DNA from: Fictibacillus arsenicus
GTDB lineage: Bacteria; Bacillota; Bacilli; Bacillales; Fictibacillaceae
Assembly: GCF_001999465.1 (NCBI RefSeq)
Contig: NZ_MQMF01000001.1
Span: 682,001-746,000 of the forward strand
Length of the DNA stretch: 64,000 nucleotides
Direction of reading: 5' to 3'
The notes beneath the pieces were generated by a model. The model saw only the letters and a list, made by a program, of their open reading frames with translations, did no database searches and was not told the DNA's origin. The position numbers and the translations under genes were made by a program. Numbering within the stretch: the first letter of the stretch is position 1; the number at the start of each line of letters is the position of its first letter. Positions 41,217-50,465 of the stretch are shown piece after piece.

Positions 41217-41857
41217 TTAACATCCCCCTTGTTATCTACGAGTTTGCGCATACGTTCCACCAGTTCGTTTATTCTCAACGCATGAAGTCTGTAGCTTGCC
41301 GGGTTTACAATGAGCCTCGATGTAATGTCTGCAATTTTTTCAAGTTCGACCAAACCATTTTCTTTAAGCGTTCGTCCCGTGGAAACAATATCTACAATGC
41401 GGTCTGCAAGTCCAATTAACGGCGCAAGCTCAATGGATCCGTTCAGTTTGATCACTTCCACCTGCTGACCTTGCTCCCGAAAGTAATGAGAAGCAACATT
41501 CGGATACTTTGAAGCAATTTTTGGAGCGACTTTTTGATAGTTCCCACCTGGCAAACCTGCTACAGCCAAGTAACATTCGGAAATCTTCAGATCAAGAACC
41601 TCATAAACATCCCGCTCTTCTTCGAGCATGACGTCTTTACCCGCGATTCCGATATCTGCAACCCCGTGCTCCACATATGTAGGAACATCCATCGGCTTTG
41701 CGAGAATGAAACGAAGACCAGCTTCTGGTGCATCGATAATCAGTTTACGTGACTCTTCAAATTCAGGAGGCAGCGGATATCCTGCTTGTCTTAACAGGTC
41801 GACTGCTTCTTCAAATATTCTTCCTTTAGGCATCGCCATCGTTAAAACTGTGCTCAT
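41213..41857 (-). CDS. hisG: ATP phosphoribosyltransferase, short-form catalytic subunit
   Basis: 214 residues, the short HisG form lacking the C-terminal regulatory domain: [58 protein letters not shown] (read in pieces) give the phosphoribosyl-binding region. Short HisG needs HisZ, encoded immediately upstream. First committed and feedback-controlled step. Confidence 0.97.
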   Translation of the reverse strand: MSTVLTMAMPKGRIFEEAVDLLRQAGYPLPPEFEESRKLIIDAPEAGLRFILAKPMDVPTYVEHGVADIGIAGKDVMLEEERDVYEVLDLKISECYLAVAGLPGGNYQKVAPKIASKYPNVASHYFREQGQQVEVIKLNGSIELAPLIGLADRIVDIVSTGRTLKENGLVELEKIADITSRLIVNPASYRLHALRINELVERMRKLVDNKGDVK

Positions 41858-43038
41858 TACAAGTCCTCTCCTTGCTGACTTCCGATCAAATAATGAATTT
41901 CATCGAAACGTTTGCTGAACTCATCGACATTTCTAACACCAGATAGATCTTGCATCACCACATTGCCGCCTTCTGATCTTTTTGATTTTGCTAGCAGCAG
42001 CGCTTCTTTTCTGCGTTCTGGTGTAAATAAAATGCAATCCTTTTTAATTGAATCATTTTTACTGCCTAATGCTTCTATAAAATAATCCATTCGAATCGCA
42101 AAACCGATTGCTGGCGCTTTGCGGTCAAAACGGCTCAAAAGGTCGTCGTATCTGCCTCCGCTTGCGATTGGTGCACCGATTCCTGCCGCATATCCTTCAA
42201 AGACAATACCTGTGTAATAGCTCATATGGCTGAACAGTGTGAAATCAAAAACGATATTTTGTGCTGCATCATAATCCTGCAGAAGCTTATATAACGTTTT
42301 GAGTTCTTCTAATGCTTGCTGACCTTTGATATTGGGAGTCAGTGCAGAAGCTTCACCCAGCACTTCGATTCCACCTCTTAAATCTAGAAGTTTTAACAAG
42401 CGTTGTGAATCAATAGAAGATAACGGAAGCTCTTTTACATGAGATGTATACCCCACATAATTTTTCTCATTAAGGTAGCGAAGAAGTTCCGCAGCTCTGT
42501 TATCGTTTCCTAAAATATCTGCTAAAAGCTCTTGAACGAAGCCGATGTGACCTACAGCTACCGTAAAAGCTTGGATTCCGCTCTTTTTTATTACTTCCGT
42601 CATTAAAGCTAGAGCTTCAGCTTCTGCACTGGATGTTCCCTCACCGATCAGTTCGATCCCTACTTGTTCAAATTCAGCCGGTCTTCCTCCTTCACGCTGC
42701 TGAGCGCGGAAAACAGGAGAACTATAGGCCAAGCGAAGCGGATAGGCTACATTTTTCATGCTCGAAGAAACTACACGGGCTATAGGTGCCGTCATGTCGG
42801 GTCTTAATACAAGTGTTTTCCCTTCCATGTCGAGAAGTTTAAACAGCTGCTGATCCAATATAGCTGAAGCTTCTCCAACCGTCTCGTGATACTCCAGTGT
42901 TGGGGTCTGGATGAACTGATAGCCCCAAGACTCCATCTCTTTTTTTATTGTATTTTTTATATCTTCATTTTTTTGATAAAAAGCAGGGAGTGTATCCCGC
43001 ATGCCTGCAGGCTTTTCGAAAACAAATGGTTTAGACAT
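41857..43038 (-). CDS. hisZ: ATP phosphoribosyltransferase regulatory subunit
   Basis: 393 residues resembling class II histidyl-tRNA synthetase: [79 protein letters not shown]. The anticodon domain is absent and catalytic arginines are not conserved, so it is HisZ rather than HisS. First gene of the operon; start one base after hisG begins. Confidence 0.96.
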   Translation of the reverse strand: MSKPFVFEKPAGMRDTLPAFYQKNEDIKNTIKKEMESWGYQFIQTPTLEYHETVGEASAILDQQLFKLLDMEGKTLVLRPDMTAPIARVVSSSMKNVAYPLRLAYSSPVFRAQQREGGRPAEFEQVGIELIGEGTSSAEAEALALMTEVIKKSGIQAFTVAVGHIGFVQELLADILGNDNRAAELLRYLNEKNYVGYTSHVKELPLSSIDSQRLLKLLDLRGGIEVLGEASALTPNIKGQQALEELKTLYKLLQDYDAAQNIVFDFTLFSHMSYYTGIVFEGYAAGIGAPIASGGRYDDLLSRFDRKAPAIGFAIRMDYFIEALGSKNDSIKKDCILFTPERRKEALLLAKSKRSEGGNVVMQDLSGVRNVDEFSKRFDEIHYLIGSQQGEDL

Positions 43039-43108
43039 TTTCCTTCATCCTTTATATGTGAAGTTATTTTTTATAGGCAGTTTCGTAAATGTTGTTGTTT
43101 TGGAAGTG

Positions 43109-43237
43109 GTTGATCTCCGCTCCAGGATGCTCGCTTTCCGCGGGGCGGGCGGTGAGCCTCCTCGCGCTTTGCGCCTTTAGGAGTCTCTCCTGTCCCGCTG
43201 ATCCCGCAGGAGTCTCGCACCTTACGCTCCAATCAAC
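43109..43237 (-). repeat. dispersed hairpin-prone repeat, copy E (his operon leader)
   Basis: GGTTGATCTCCGCTCCAGG to TACGCTCCAATCAAC with CGCTTTCCGCGGGGCGGGCGG inside. It lies between the predicted his promoter and hisZ, so it would be in the 5' leader of the his mRNA. Confidence 0.85.
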
Positions 43238-43317
43238 AAAACATGGAAGCAATTCAAGAAAAAACGCTCAAACACTTTAGTTCGCTAATATACTACCATG
43301 ATAAAGATTTAGTTGTT

Positions 43318-43346
43318 AGTCTACACGTACCCTCGAAACATGTCAA
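43318..43346 (-). promoter_or_regulatory. SigA promoter of the his operon
   Basis: TTGACA (43346-43341), a 17-base spacer and TAGACT (43323-43318). No T-box motif was found between it and hisZ. The 402-bp gap 43039-43440 otherwise holds repeat copy E. Confidence 0.7.
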
Positions 43347-43440
43347 CCGATTTACCTGAAAATCTTATAGTTAAGAAAATCGATTTCAGGGAATAGTATG
43401 TAAAAATAAAATACATACATATGAAAGGATGGAATGCACC

Positions 43441-44496
43441 ATGTTTAATCGCATCTTTTTTCTTGCCATCATAATCGGTGTTCCGCTATCTGTTTTCGGC
43501 AGCATGCAGCACTGGCCAGCCGTTATTTTATTTGTTATCTATTGTGCTACCATCGTTGCACTGGCGGGTTATATGGGCCGCGCAACAGAAAGTTTGGCGA
43601 TTGTTGCCGGGCCGCGGATCGGCGGACTCTTAAACGCCACATTCGGAAATGCCGTTGAACTTATCATTTCTATTTTTGCCTTAAAAGCAGGACTCATAAG
43701 TGTAGTATTGGCATCATTAACAGGTTCCGTACTAGGAAACCTTTTACTCGTAGGAGGACTGTCTTTTTTTGTCGGAGGGCTAAAGTTCAAACAGCAAAAG
43801 TTCAATGTTTATGACGCCCGGCATAACGCTGGATTGCTCATTTTTGGAGTCGTTGTCGCTTTTGTTTTCCCTGAGGTGTTTTCCTATAAACTGAACGATG
43901 CCGATTCACTCACTTTAAGCGTTTGGGTATCTGTAATCATGATTGTTTTATATATCGCAGCTCTTTTGTTTAAGCTTGTTACGCATAGAGGTGTTTATCA
44001 AACAGAGCATGATGAGGGACATGAACACGAGACGGCAGAATGGAGCAAGATGAAGGCACTTATTATTCTTGCCCTATCCACTGTTGCTGTTGCTTATGTT
44101 TCTGAAAAATTGGTTCATACATTCGAAGAGGTTGGTGAAACACTCGGCTGGAGTGAAGTATTCATCGGGGTAATCATAGTCGCGATCGTCGGGAATGCCG
44201 CAGAACACGCATCCGCGATCATTATGGCTTATAAAAACAAAATGAATGTAGCTGTCGAAATCGCGATCGGCTCTACTCTGCAGATCGCCATGTTCGTTGC
44301 TCCAGTTCTCGTATTGATCTCTCTTTTCTTTGAGAAATCGATGGCGCTCGTGTTCACGCTTCCCGAACTCGTAGCGATGGTTCTCGCCGTATTCTTAACG
44401 ATCTCCTTAACTAACGATGGCGACACGAACTGGTTCGAGGGTCTGACCTTGTTAGCAGCCTACCTTATCATGGGTGTTGGATTTTATCTTCTATAA
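43441..44496 (+). CDS. chaA: Ca2+/H+ antiporter (CaCA superfamily, ChaA/YfkE type)
   Basis: 351 residues from the ATG at 43441 (MFNRIFFLAII), the length of B. subtilis YfkE; an ATG four codons earlier overlaps the AAAGGATGG ribosome site. About eleven membrane helices. Two alpha-repeats, ATFGNAVELIISIFAL and GNAAEHASAIIMAYKNK, carry the acidic ion-binding residues in GNxxE. It exports Ca2+ in exchange for protons. Divergent from the his operon. Confidence 0.93.
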   Translation: MFNRIFFLAIIIGVPLSVFGSMQHWPAVILFVIYCATIVALAGYMGRATESLAIVAGPRIGGLLNATFGNAVELIISIFALKAGLISVVLASLTGSVLGNLLLVGGLSFFVGGLKFKQQKFNVYDARHNAGLLIFGVVVAFVFPEVFSYKLNDADSLTLSVWVSVIMIVLYIAALLFKLVTHRGVYQTEHDEGHEHETAEWSKMKALIILALSTVAVAYVSEKLVHTFEEVGETLGWSEVFIGVIIVAIVGNAAEHASAIIMAYKNKMNVAVEIAIGSTLQIAMFVAPVLVLISLFFEKSMALVFTLPELVAMVLAVFLTISLTNDGDTNWFEGLTLLAAYLIMGVGFYLL

Positions 44497-44511
44497 ATTG
44501 AAACCACTGGC

Positions 44512-44543
44512 GGCGGAGGATTTAATCCTTTGCCGTTTTTCTT
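44512..44543 (+). terminator. terminator of the antiporter gene
   Basis: GGCGGAGGAT and ATCCTTTGCC pair with two G-U pairs, followed by a T-run. Confidence 0.65.
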
Positions 44544-44616
44544 TTGAGCAAATTAGGAATAAAAAGGTGGCCAGTTTGATAAAGTTTAAAATAAGGACAA
44601 GTTTAGGGATGGTGCG

Positions 44617-45642
44617 ATGATGGAGAACTACATTTCAATTGGATCTTTTCCTGTAAAAATGGTTTGGCTTGCGATTCTTGGCTCTGCTTTGATCGCTTAT
44701 GGAATACTGTCATTTAAATTAAGAAAAGAACCTGATAAAAAGCAGATTCTCGATGTTTTAACCAATGCCATTGTAATCTGCTGGTTTGTATGGAAAATCA
44801 GCTATGTGCTCTTCCACCCGATTCTCACTGTTAAACATCCGTTTAATCTTTTGTATTTTAACGGCGGTGAAACAGGTGTCGTTCTTGGCATTATTGCATC
44901 TGTTCTCTATTTATTACGAGCAGCAGGAAAAAGAGAGCTTGATCGAAATCGCATTTTTTATAGCGGTATTTTAGGTCTGACGATATTCTTTGCGGTTTAT
45001 TACGGTGCTCATTTTGCATCTGAAAAAGCAGCAGCAGACGGTCTGATCTCTTTATTTTTTATGATTCTATCTTTTTATCTTTACACATATGGATCCTTTC
45101 AGCTCAAAAAAACCGTCCTTTCTATGCTTGTGACTGCCCTTTTCTTTTCAGTCATTAACAATACTCCGCTCGGCGGCAAAAAAGAAGACACGGCGGCTGT
45201 TGAAACAGTTGCTACTGGTATAAAGCCAGGAAACAAAGCACCCGATTTTGACCTTAAAACGATCGATGGAGAAACGATACGGCTTTCTGATTTAAAAGGA
45301 AATGTCGTGTTTATTAACCTTTGGGCAACATGGTGTCCGCCATGCCGGGCAGAAATGCCTGAGATGGTGCGCTATTATAATGAACACTCATCAGAAAAAA
45401 TTGAAATTCTCGCAGTAAACCTGACTGATAGTGATTCAGAAAAAGAAGTGAAACAGTTTGCCGATGAATATAAGATTAACTTCCCTATACTGCTAGATAC
45501 TGAAGGCAAAGTCGGTGATTTGTACAAAACCGTATCCATCCCGACCACTTTCATTGTAGATAAAAAAGGAATCATTCGCGAAAAGCACATCGGTCCGATG
45601 AGCTACGAGATGATGGAGGAGTTTGTGAAGGCAGCGCAATGA
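44617..45642 (+). CDS. membrane protein with Lgt-like N-terminus and TlpA/ResA-type thioredoxin domain
   Basis: 341 residues. The first 190 hold about six hydrophobic helices whose layout (short strand ISIGSFPVKMVWLAIL, then KISYVLFHP, HPFNLLYFNGGETGVVLG) recalls prolipoprotein diacylglyceryl transferase. The C-terminal 140 residues are a thiol-disulfide oxidoreductase with KAPDFDLKTIDGE, FINLWATWCPPCRAEMPE (CPPC) and the cis-Pro region SIPTTFIVDKKG, placed outside the cell. The start may be the first or second of two adjacent ATGs. Likely role: reduction of extracytoplasmic disulfides, perhaps in cytochrome maturation. The Lgt resemblance is a visual impression. Confidence 0.8.
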   Translation: MMENYISIGSFPVKMVWLAILGSALIAYGILSFKLRKEPDKKQILDVLTNAIVICWFVWKISYVLFHPILTVKHPFNLLYFNGGETGVVLGIIASVLYLLRAAGKRELDRNRIFYSGILGLTIFFAVYYGAHFASEKAAADGLISLFFMILSFYLYTYGSFQLKKTVLSMLVTALFFSVINNTPLGGKKEDTAAVETVATGIKPGNKAPDFDLKTIDGETIRLSDLKGNVVFINLWATWCPPCRAEMPEMVRYYNEHSSEKIEILAVNLTDSDSEKEVKQFADEYKINFPILLDTEGKVGDLYKTVSIPTTFIVDKKGIIREKHIGPMSYEMMEEFVKAAQ

Positions 45643-45706
45643 AAAGAGATCAAATAAGGAGCGTATGTAAAACAAACGTGTACATTTTTAATAAGGAATA
45701 AAGAAA

Positions 45707-45750
45707 GCTGGTTCTCCATCGCCTTTTTAAGGCGCAGGAACCAGCTTTTG
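45707..45750. terminator. terminator downstream of the TlpA-like gene
   Basis: GCTGGTTC and GAACCAGC enclose an inner GCC-TTTTTAA-GGC hairpin and are followed by TTTTG. Confidence 0.78.
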
Positions 45751-45776
45751 CAGCAAAAGTGCTCTCTTAATTTAAG

Positions 45777-45836
45777 AATCCCACGCTAAATGAAATAATC
45801 CCACGTTAAAAACAATAAAACCACGAGTCGACAAAG
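45777..45836. repeat. 20-bp period tandem array 2
   Basis: Three units starting at 45777, 45797 and 45817: AATCCCACGCTAAATGAAAT, AATCCCACGTTAAAAACAAT and AAAACCACGAGTCGACAAAG. Spacing is exactly 20 bp. It lies between two convergent genes. Confidence 0.7.
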
Positions 45837-45850
45837 CTCGACTATGTGCC

Positions 45851-46393
45851 CTATATCTTCTCAAACAAATAAAGCTTTGCATTCTCCGGCCGTCCAAGCT
45901 TCGGTCCTTTAAATCCGCGGCGGATCAGTTCTTTTCGCATAAACATCATAAGTGCCCCGTGGCTGACGACCAAAGCGTTCTCTTCACTCTCATCTAAAAT
46001 TCGGTCGATAATTTTAGAAATACGCTTCTCCACATCTGTTCTGCGTTCCAGCTGTGATTTGTGGTTAAAGAACCAAGCGGTGCGGATGCAAAGAGGGTAC
46101 AGAATCATCGGGATTTTGATGTCCCGCTTAAAAAAAGGATATACTGCAATTTCGCGGAGCTCATCAGTCCTGATCAGTTCTCCTTGATAGATTTTTTCAG
46201 CCGTAATCGTTGCTCGCCGAACGGTACTAACATAGCATTTCCGCCATTCAATTCCGCCTAAGTCCACTTCGGATTCTTCCACATCAGATTCTTCATATTC
46301 CCTCATCCATTGATCAAATTCTGAAGGAGTGATCCATTTTTCGGTAGGATATCCCCTTGTTACTTTAAAATGCCTGACTAATCCAATTTTCAT
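45851..46393 (-). CDS. histidine phosphatase family protein
   Basis: 180 residues with IGLVRHFKVT near the N-terminus (catalytic RH), the arginine-rich YVSTVRRATITAEKI and the late ALVVSHGALMMFM histidine. These are the catalytic elements of the phosphoglycerate-mutase-like phosphatases. The substrate is unknown. It is 18 bp downstream of the SRPBCC gene on the same strand, likely cotranscribed. Confidence 0.85.
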   Translation of the reverse strand: MKIGLVRHFKVTRGYPTEKWITPSEFDQWMREYEESDVEESEVDLGGIEWRKCYVSTVRRATITAEKIYQGELIRTDELREIAVYPFFKRDIKIPMILYPLCIRTAWFFNHKSQLERRTDVEKRISKIIDRILDESEENALVVSHGALMMFMRKELIRRGFKGPKLGRPENAKLYLFEKI

Positions 46394-46411
46394 TTTTCCA
46401 CCCGCTGTCCT

Positions 46412-46876
46412 CTATCTATTTTTTTGTTGATTTTCCGCTATCTCTTTTAAGGCTTTAGCTCGTCTTACAAGAAAATCTGTCATATATTTTTCTAAGAAAA
46501 GCCGGTCTGCTACTTTTCCAATCACGCCGAATGGCGATTTATAATCAAAATGGTCTGTCATCAAAGTTGCCTCATTTTTCAGCTCGAATGTATGCGTATG
46601 TGTGAAGGACTTAAAAGCTCCTCTTACCATCACATCAACAAATCGATAAGGTCTGTCCATTTCGATGATTCTGGCAGTCAGCCGTTGTTTTACCCCTAAA
46701 TGAACGGCTTCCCAAGTCACTGATTCCCCCTCGTTTATTAATCCTGTCGTAACTCCGCCGACTGCTCTTTCCTTTGTATGAGAAGTAGTTTTTGTATGTA
46801 CGTCTATGTTTCTAGCAAGATCAAAACAAACTTCGATGGGGGCTTTTATGTATTCCTGATGCGTAATAACTGGCAT
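46412..46876 (-). CDS. SRPBCC family (START-like) protein
   Basis: 154 residues: ITHQEYIKAPIEVCFDLARNID at the N-terminus, SVTWEAVHLGVKQRLTARIIEM in the centre, and a long C-terminal helix FLVRRAKALKEIAEN. This is the polyketide-cyclase/START-like helix-grip fold that binds hydrophobic ligands. Ligand unknown. Upstream partner of the histidine phosphatase gene. Confidence 0.82.
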   Translation of the reverse strand: MPVITHQEYIKAPIEVCFDLARNIDVHTKTTSHTKERAVGGVTTGLINEGESVTWEAVHLGVKQRLTARIIEMDRPYRFVDVMVRGAFKSFTHTHTFELKNEATLMTDHFDYKSPFGVIGKVADRLFLEKYMTDFLVRRAKALKEIAENQQKNR

Positions 46877-46902
46877 TGCAATCTCTCACTTTCATTTGAT
46901 TC

Positions 46903-46932
46903 AAAAACAACACCCCACAAAGTGAGGTGCTG
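46903..46932 (-). terminator. terminator of the 46946 gene
   Basis: CAGCACCTCAC and GTGGGGTGTTG form a stem with G-U pairs followed by TTTTTG on the minus strand. Confidence 0.75.
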
Positions 46933-46945
46933 CACATTTTATAGT

Positions 46946-47254
46946 TTAGTTATTCCACGCATAAAATGAAATTCCTTCACTTATATGATCTTTGAAGAAG
47001 GTGATGAGGTCAGGCAGTGTAAAATAATTGCGATAATCCTCATTGACTCCGAAAACGTCTTTTACGTAAACGATGCCTAGCTGATCTTTTTCCTCGAACA
47101 AAATCAGCCCGTATCCGTCTCTCATCCTAAAAATAACTGGACAGCCAAGATTCAAACTTTGCGTGAACTGCTCTCGATTTTCGATTGGTATTAATGACTC
47201 CTGCGTATAAAGCGGCCCTAAAAACCACTGCTTTACTTTTTCTTTTATACCCAT
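46946..47254 (-). CDS. hypothetical protein, 102 residues
   Basis: Starts MGIKEKVKQWFLG from the ATG at 47254, five bases after GAGGTGG; a GTG three codons earlier overlaps that site. A globular, beta-rich body (VIFRMRDGYGLILFEEKDQLGIVYVKDV read in two pieces) ends in FYAWNN. No family recognised. Own terminator. Confidence 0.55.
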   Translation of the reverse strand: MGIKEKVKQWFLGPLYTQESLIPIENREQFTQSLNLGCPVIFRMRDGYGLILFEEKDQLGIVYVKDVFGVNEDYRNYFTLPDLITFFKDHISEGISFYAWNN

Positions 47255-47310
47255 GTCACCCACCTCGCTTATTTCATCATATGCGGGCGTTGCTGAATGT
47301 TACATCTGAT

Positions 47311-47760
47311 TTACTCAAGCAAATTTTTTTCTAAAATAATTTTATGTAATCCTTTTTTGTTCGTGTAAGTACTAATGACTTCAAACCCTGATTTGATATT
47401 TAAGATCAGCATGCTTCGCCACTTATTCATGGTCTTCGTTTGAACAATATGATATCCGTTCTCCTTTAAATAATAATGCTGTTGTTCCATTAGTTTTGAA
47501 GCGACACCATGACCTCTAAATTGAGGGTCCACTCCGCCTAGCCAGCTATAAAATTTTCTTTTATCGAGTTCATAGCCAATCTTATAACCGATGACTTGGC
47601 TGTTGTTCAATGCAACGTTTACTATTATTTGAGGCTTACTTTCCATCTTTTTAACCAGATCATCTGATTCTCCGAAGATACGTTTATGCAAATCTATAAT
47701 TCCCTCTAAAATAGCCTCTTCATCAGGTATCGTATCAAAAAGCATGTACTTAACCTCCAT
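47311..47760 (-). CDS. GNAT family N-acetyltransferase
   Basis: 149 residues from the ATG at 47760 (MEVKYMLFDTIPDEE), eight bases after AAAGGGG; a start at 47745 is also possible because GGAGG lies before it. Acetyl-CoA site: GGVDPQFRGHGVASKLMEQ with the QxxRGxG/A pattern, and the beta-bulge region IVQTKTMNKW. Substrate unknown. Confidence 0.82.
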   Translation of the reverse strand: MEVKYMLFDTIPDEEAILEGIIDLHKRIFGESDDLVKKMESKPQIIVNVALNNSQVIGYKIGYELDKRKFYSWLGGVDPQFRGHGVASKLMEQQHYYLKENGYHIVQTKTMNKWRSMLILNIKSGFEVISTYTNKKGLHKIILEKNLLE

Positions 47761-47780
47761 GACAACAACCCCTTTCATAT

Positions 47781-47813
47781 AAAACAAAGAACCTCTCTTT
47801 TAAAAAAGAGAGA
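47781..47813 (-). terminator. terminator downstream of putP
   Basis: CTCTCTTTT and AAAAGAGAG form a stem followed by a T-rich run on the minus strand, just past the putP stop. Confidence 0.68.
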
Positions 47814-47823
47814 TTCCTATATT

Positions 47824-49302
47824 TTATTCATTTACTAATCTTTTAGATTCCTCAAATTCGCGCTTGATGACTTCACTCGGTTCCTTTGTCATTAGACTTA
47901 CTACTACGATTGTAATCGTACATGCAATGAAACCTGGAATGATCTCATAGACATCTGCAAACGCTGGGATCAGCTCCCAAACAATAACCGTAACAGCACC
48001 AACTACGATACCTGCAAAAGCAGCCCATTTCGTCATGCGTTTCCAATATAAACTTAACAATACGACTGGACCAAACGCAGCTCCAAATCCTGCCCATGCA
48101 TAACCTACTAGATTTAAGATCGTTTCACTTGGATTTAACGCCAAAACAAAAGCGATCACTGAAACGATTAGGACGGCTAAACGCCCTACAAAAACAAGTT
48201 CCTTATCAGAAGCTGAACGTTTTACGAACGCTTTGTAAAAGTCTTCTGTCAGTGCACTTGAAGTAACAAGCAACTGAGACGAGATCGTGCTCATAACTGC
48301 CGCAAGAATCGCAGCCAGCAAGAAGCCCGTGATAATCGGGTGGAACAATACATCTGATAATAAAATAAATACAGTTTCAGCATTTGACTTATTTAAAGGC
48401 GCGCCTGTCTGATTGAAATAAGCGATACCAACTAAACCAGTGAACATCGCGCCAACGATCGAGAAGATCATCCAGCCCATTCCGATTCGTCTCGCACTCT
48501 TCATTTCTTTTACGGAAGTGATCGCCATAAAACGAACGATAATATGAGGCTGGCCGAAATAACCAAGTCCCCAAGCTAGTAAAGAGATGATGCCGATTAA
48601 GCTTGTCCCTGTAAATGCATCCAATAAAGCAGGGCTTACACTTTCAATCTCGTTAAACGTTGTATCCCAGCCGCCAACTTTCATAATCGCTACCAATGGA
48701 ACAAGTATGAGTGCTGCGAACATGATCGCACCTTGAACAAAGTCTGTGTAACTTACAGCTAAAAATCCGCCAAATAATGTATAAATGATTACGACACCTG
48801 CTGTAAGCAAGATTCCCCACATATAATCCAGCTTAAATGCTGTTTCAAAAAGCTGGCCTCCTGCTACCATTCCGGAAGAAGAGTAAAACGTAAAAAAGAT
48901 AACGATAACTAAAGCTGAAGTGATTCTTAAGATTCGGGAAGTATCTTTGAATCGGTTCTCAAAATAATCAGGAATCGTAATAGAGTTATTTGCGACTTCC
49001 GTATACGTTCTTAATCGCGGAGCAACGTACAGCCAGTTTAAATATGCCCCTACACTCAAACCAACAACGATCCATCCGCTGCTTAAACCCGACATATACA
49101 TCGCACCCGGCAGACCCATCAACAGCCATCCGCTCATATCAGAAGCCCCTGCACTAAGCGCTGTTACAGCTGGTCCGAGGTTTCTTCCTCCGAGCATGTA
49201 ATCGGTAAGGTTATCCGTCTTGCGATAAGCATACAAACCGATCAGCAGCATCCCGATCATATAAACACTGATAGAAAAAATAACACCATAATCCATATTC
49301 AT
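47824..49302 (-). CDS. putP: sodium/proline symporter (PutP/OpuE family)
   Basis: 492 residues from the ATG at 49302 after AGGAGG (an ATG two codons later is also well spaced). About 13 helices. DYMLGGRNLGPAVTALSAGASDMSGWLLMG, read in pieces, is the SSS-family sodium-binding start; FSIVGAMFTGLVG and ISSQLLVTSSALTEDF follow. It imports proline with Na+, for osmoprotection or nutrition. Monocistronic. Confidence 0.92.
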   Translation of the reverse strand: MNMDYGVIFSISVYMIGMLLIGLYAYRKTDNLTDYMLGGRNLGPAVTALSAGASDMSGWLLMGLPGAMYMSGLSSGWIVVGLSVGAYLNWLYVAPRLRTYTEVANNSITIPDYFENRFKDTSRILRITSALVIVIFFTFYSSSGMVAGGQLFETAFKLDYMWGILLTAGVVIIYTLFGGFLAVSYTDFVQGAIMFAALILVPLVAIMKVGGWDTTFNEIESVSPALLDAFTGTSLIGIISLLAWGLGYFGQPHIIVRFMAITSVKEMKSARRIGMGWMIFSIVGAMFTGLVGIAYFNQTGAPLNKSNAETVFILLSDVLFHPIITGFLLAAILAAVMSTISSQLLVTSSALTEDFYKAFVKRSASDKELVFVGRLAVLIVSVIAFVLALNPSETILNLVGYAWAGFGAAFGPVVLLSLYWKRMTKWAAFAGIVVGAVTVIVWELIPAFADVYEIIPGFIACTITIVVVSLMTKEPSEVIKREFEESKRLVNE

Positions 49303-49592
49303 TTTTCCTCCTGCCCTCACATGTTGTTAAAACGCTTTCAATTTTTTAAAAATTAGAAAAAGGAACATTTTTATTATAAATACATTTTTCGACAAAAGGA
49401 ATATAATTTTTTTGGAAATGGATTACATTGGTGCTTGATAGGGGAAAAACATTAATTTCTGAGTGAAATTGCGACGAAATCGAACGCAATAAGAAGACTT
49501 GGCGGTCGCCAAGGTTCAAATCATCGGTTAGGGAGTGTGTGCGAGAGGGCAAACAGAAGGCTAGTTAACTATAATCCTCTAAAGGATTAATC
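49303..49592. other. intergenic region upstream of putP
   Basis: Most of this stretch is AT-rich promoter-like DNA without a supported gene. A short perfect inverted repeat CTTGGCG-GT-CGCCAAG lies at 49498-49513 and could be an operator; nothing else was recognised. Confidence 0.4.
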
Positions 49593-49700
49593 AATCCACG
49601 AGATTCGGCTGTGAATCCAAAAATTTTGGTGTTGAATCCAAAAGTTTTGATGCCGAATCCAAAAGTTTTGGCTGCTTATCCACGAGTCTACAATCCTCGA
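49593..49700. repeat. 21-bp period tandem array 3
   Basis: AATCC cores fall at 49593, 49614, 49635, 49656 and 49677, spaced exactly 21 bp. Inner units read AATCCAAAAGTTTTGATGCC with a CCAAAA/TTTTGG inverted repeat, while the first and last units carry CCACGAG. Confidence 0.8.
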
Positions 49701-49759
49701 CAAACTTCGCCGCTCTCCAGCTTGCTATCATTGCTACCCACCATCTTACAAAAAACAAC

Positions 49760-49801
49760 AAAAAAACCGGCACCCAGTCATAAGGCGTTTGGGCGCCAGT
49801 T
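49760..49801 (-). terminator. terminator of the 49817 gene
   Basis: ACTGGCGCCCA and TGGGTGCCGGT form a stem (two G-U pairs) followed by seven T residues on the minus strand. Confidence 0.78.
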
Positions 49802-49816
49802 TTCGCAAGAATTCTA

Positions 49817-50407
49817 TTATAGCTTTTTACGTCTTAAACGTTTCACTTTTACAAATTGATTTGTGAACTGATCCAGCTCCTGATCGCGATAGATATAGAA
49901 AAAACGATGATGATGACCATCCTTCATCTCAGTGAGTTCACAGTTCATGTAGTGATCCATCTCTTGTCGAGTCAGCTCAACTGTGTATAGTTTGCCGCGA
50001 CTCGGAATATCAAGTTGAATCTCGTTTAAAAAATGGAGTTCTTTAAATAAATAAATAGAAGTATCAAGGAGAAATTCACAGATTAAATCTTCTGAACCAA
50101 AGTAGTGTTGAAAATGTTCGCGAGTAAGCGAAGTATGGGGTACGTAACGCTTGCAGGTAGAATAATCGCCGTAAAAGACCAGCTTTGCACGTGTGCTTTG
50201 AAGTTCATAGTGCTTAACGAGGCCCGCGCCTTTCATTTTGGAAACAGCCGTGCGGAAACGATACGTATCACGGGCTGCTAATTGTTCGGCCTTGTTTTGC
50301 GGATGTGCTGCTTTCGGTGCATGCTGAGACTGGCAACTGTCTTCTACTAGGTGTCCAATCTTAAATGAATTCTTCATATAAACGATCGAGAATGATTTCC
50401 TTCTCAT
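49817..50407 (-). CDS. hypothetical protein, possible DNA-binding
   Basis: 196 residues. After a basic start (MRRKSFSIVYMKNSFKIG) there is a helical stretch, AARDTYRFRTAVSKMKGAG then LVKHYELQSTRAKLVFYG, reminiscent of a winged-helix module, and the C-terminus is strongly basic (VKVKRLRRKKL). GGAGG precedes the ATG. No family recognised; a nucleic-acid-binding role is a guess from charge. Confidence 0.6.
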   Translation of the reverse strand: MRRKSFSIVYMKNSFKIGHLVEDSCQSQHAPKAAHPQNKAEQLAARDTYRFRTAVSKMKGAGLVKHYELQSTRAKLVFYGDYSTCKRYVPHTSLTREHFQHYFGSEDLICEFLLDTSIYLFKELHFLNEIQLDIPSRGKLYTVELTRQEMDHYMNCELTEMKDGHHHRFFYIYRDQELDQFTNQFVKVKRLRRKKL

Positions 50408-50465
50408 AGTATGCGCCTCCAGCTTTCGCTTTTTTGCCTAATTTAAGTATACGACGAAATTTCAG

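Noticed and set aside
43039-43310. T-box riboswitch in the his leader
   Set aside because: No T-box consensus or specifier-like stem was found; the leader is mainly the dispersed repeat.
49498-49513. Inverted repeat CTTGGCG-GT-CGCCAAG as a defined operator
   Set aside because: It is a perfect but short repeat without a recognised consensus; only noted inside the intergenic entry.
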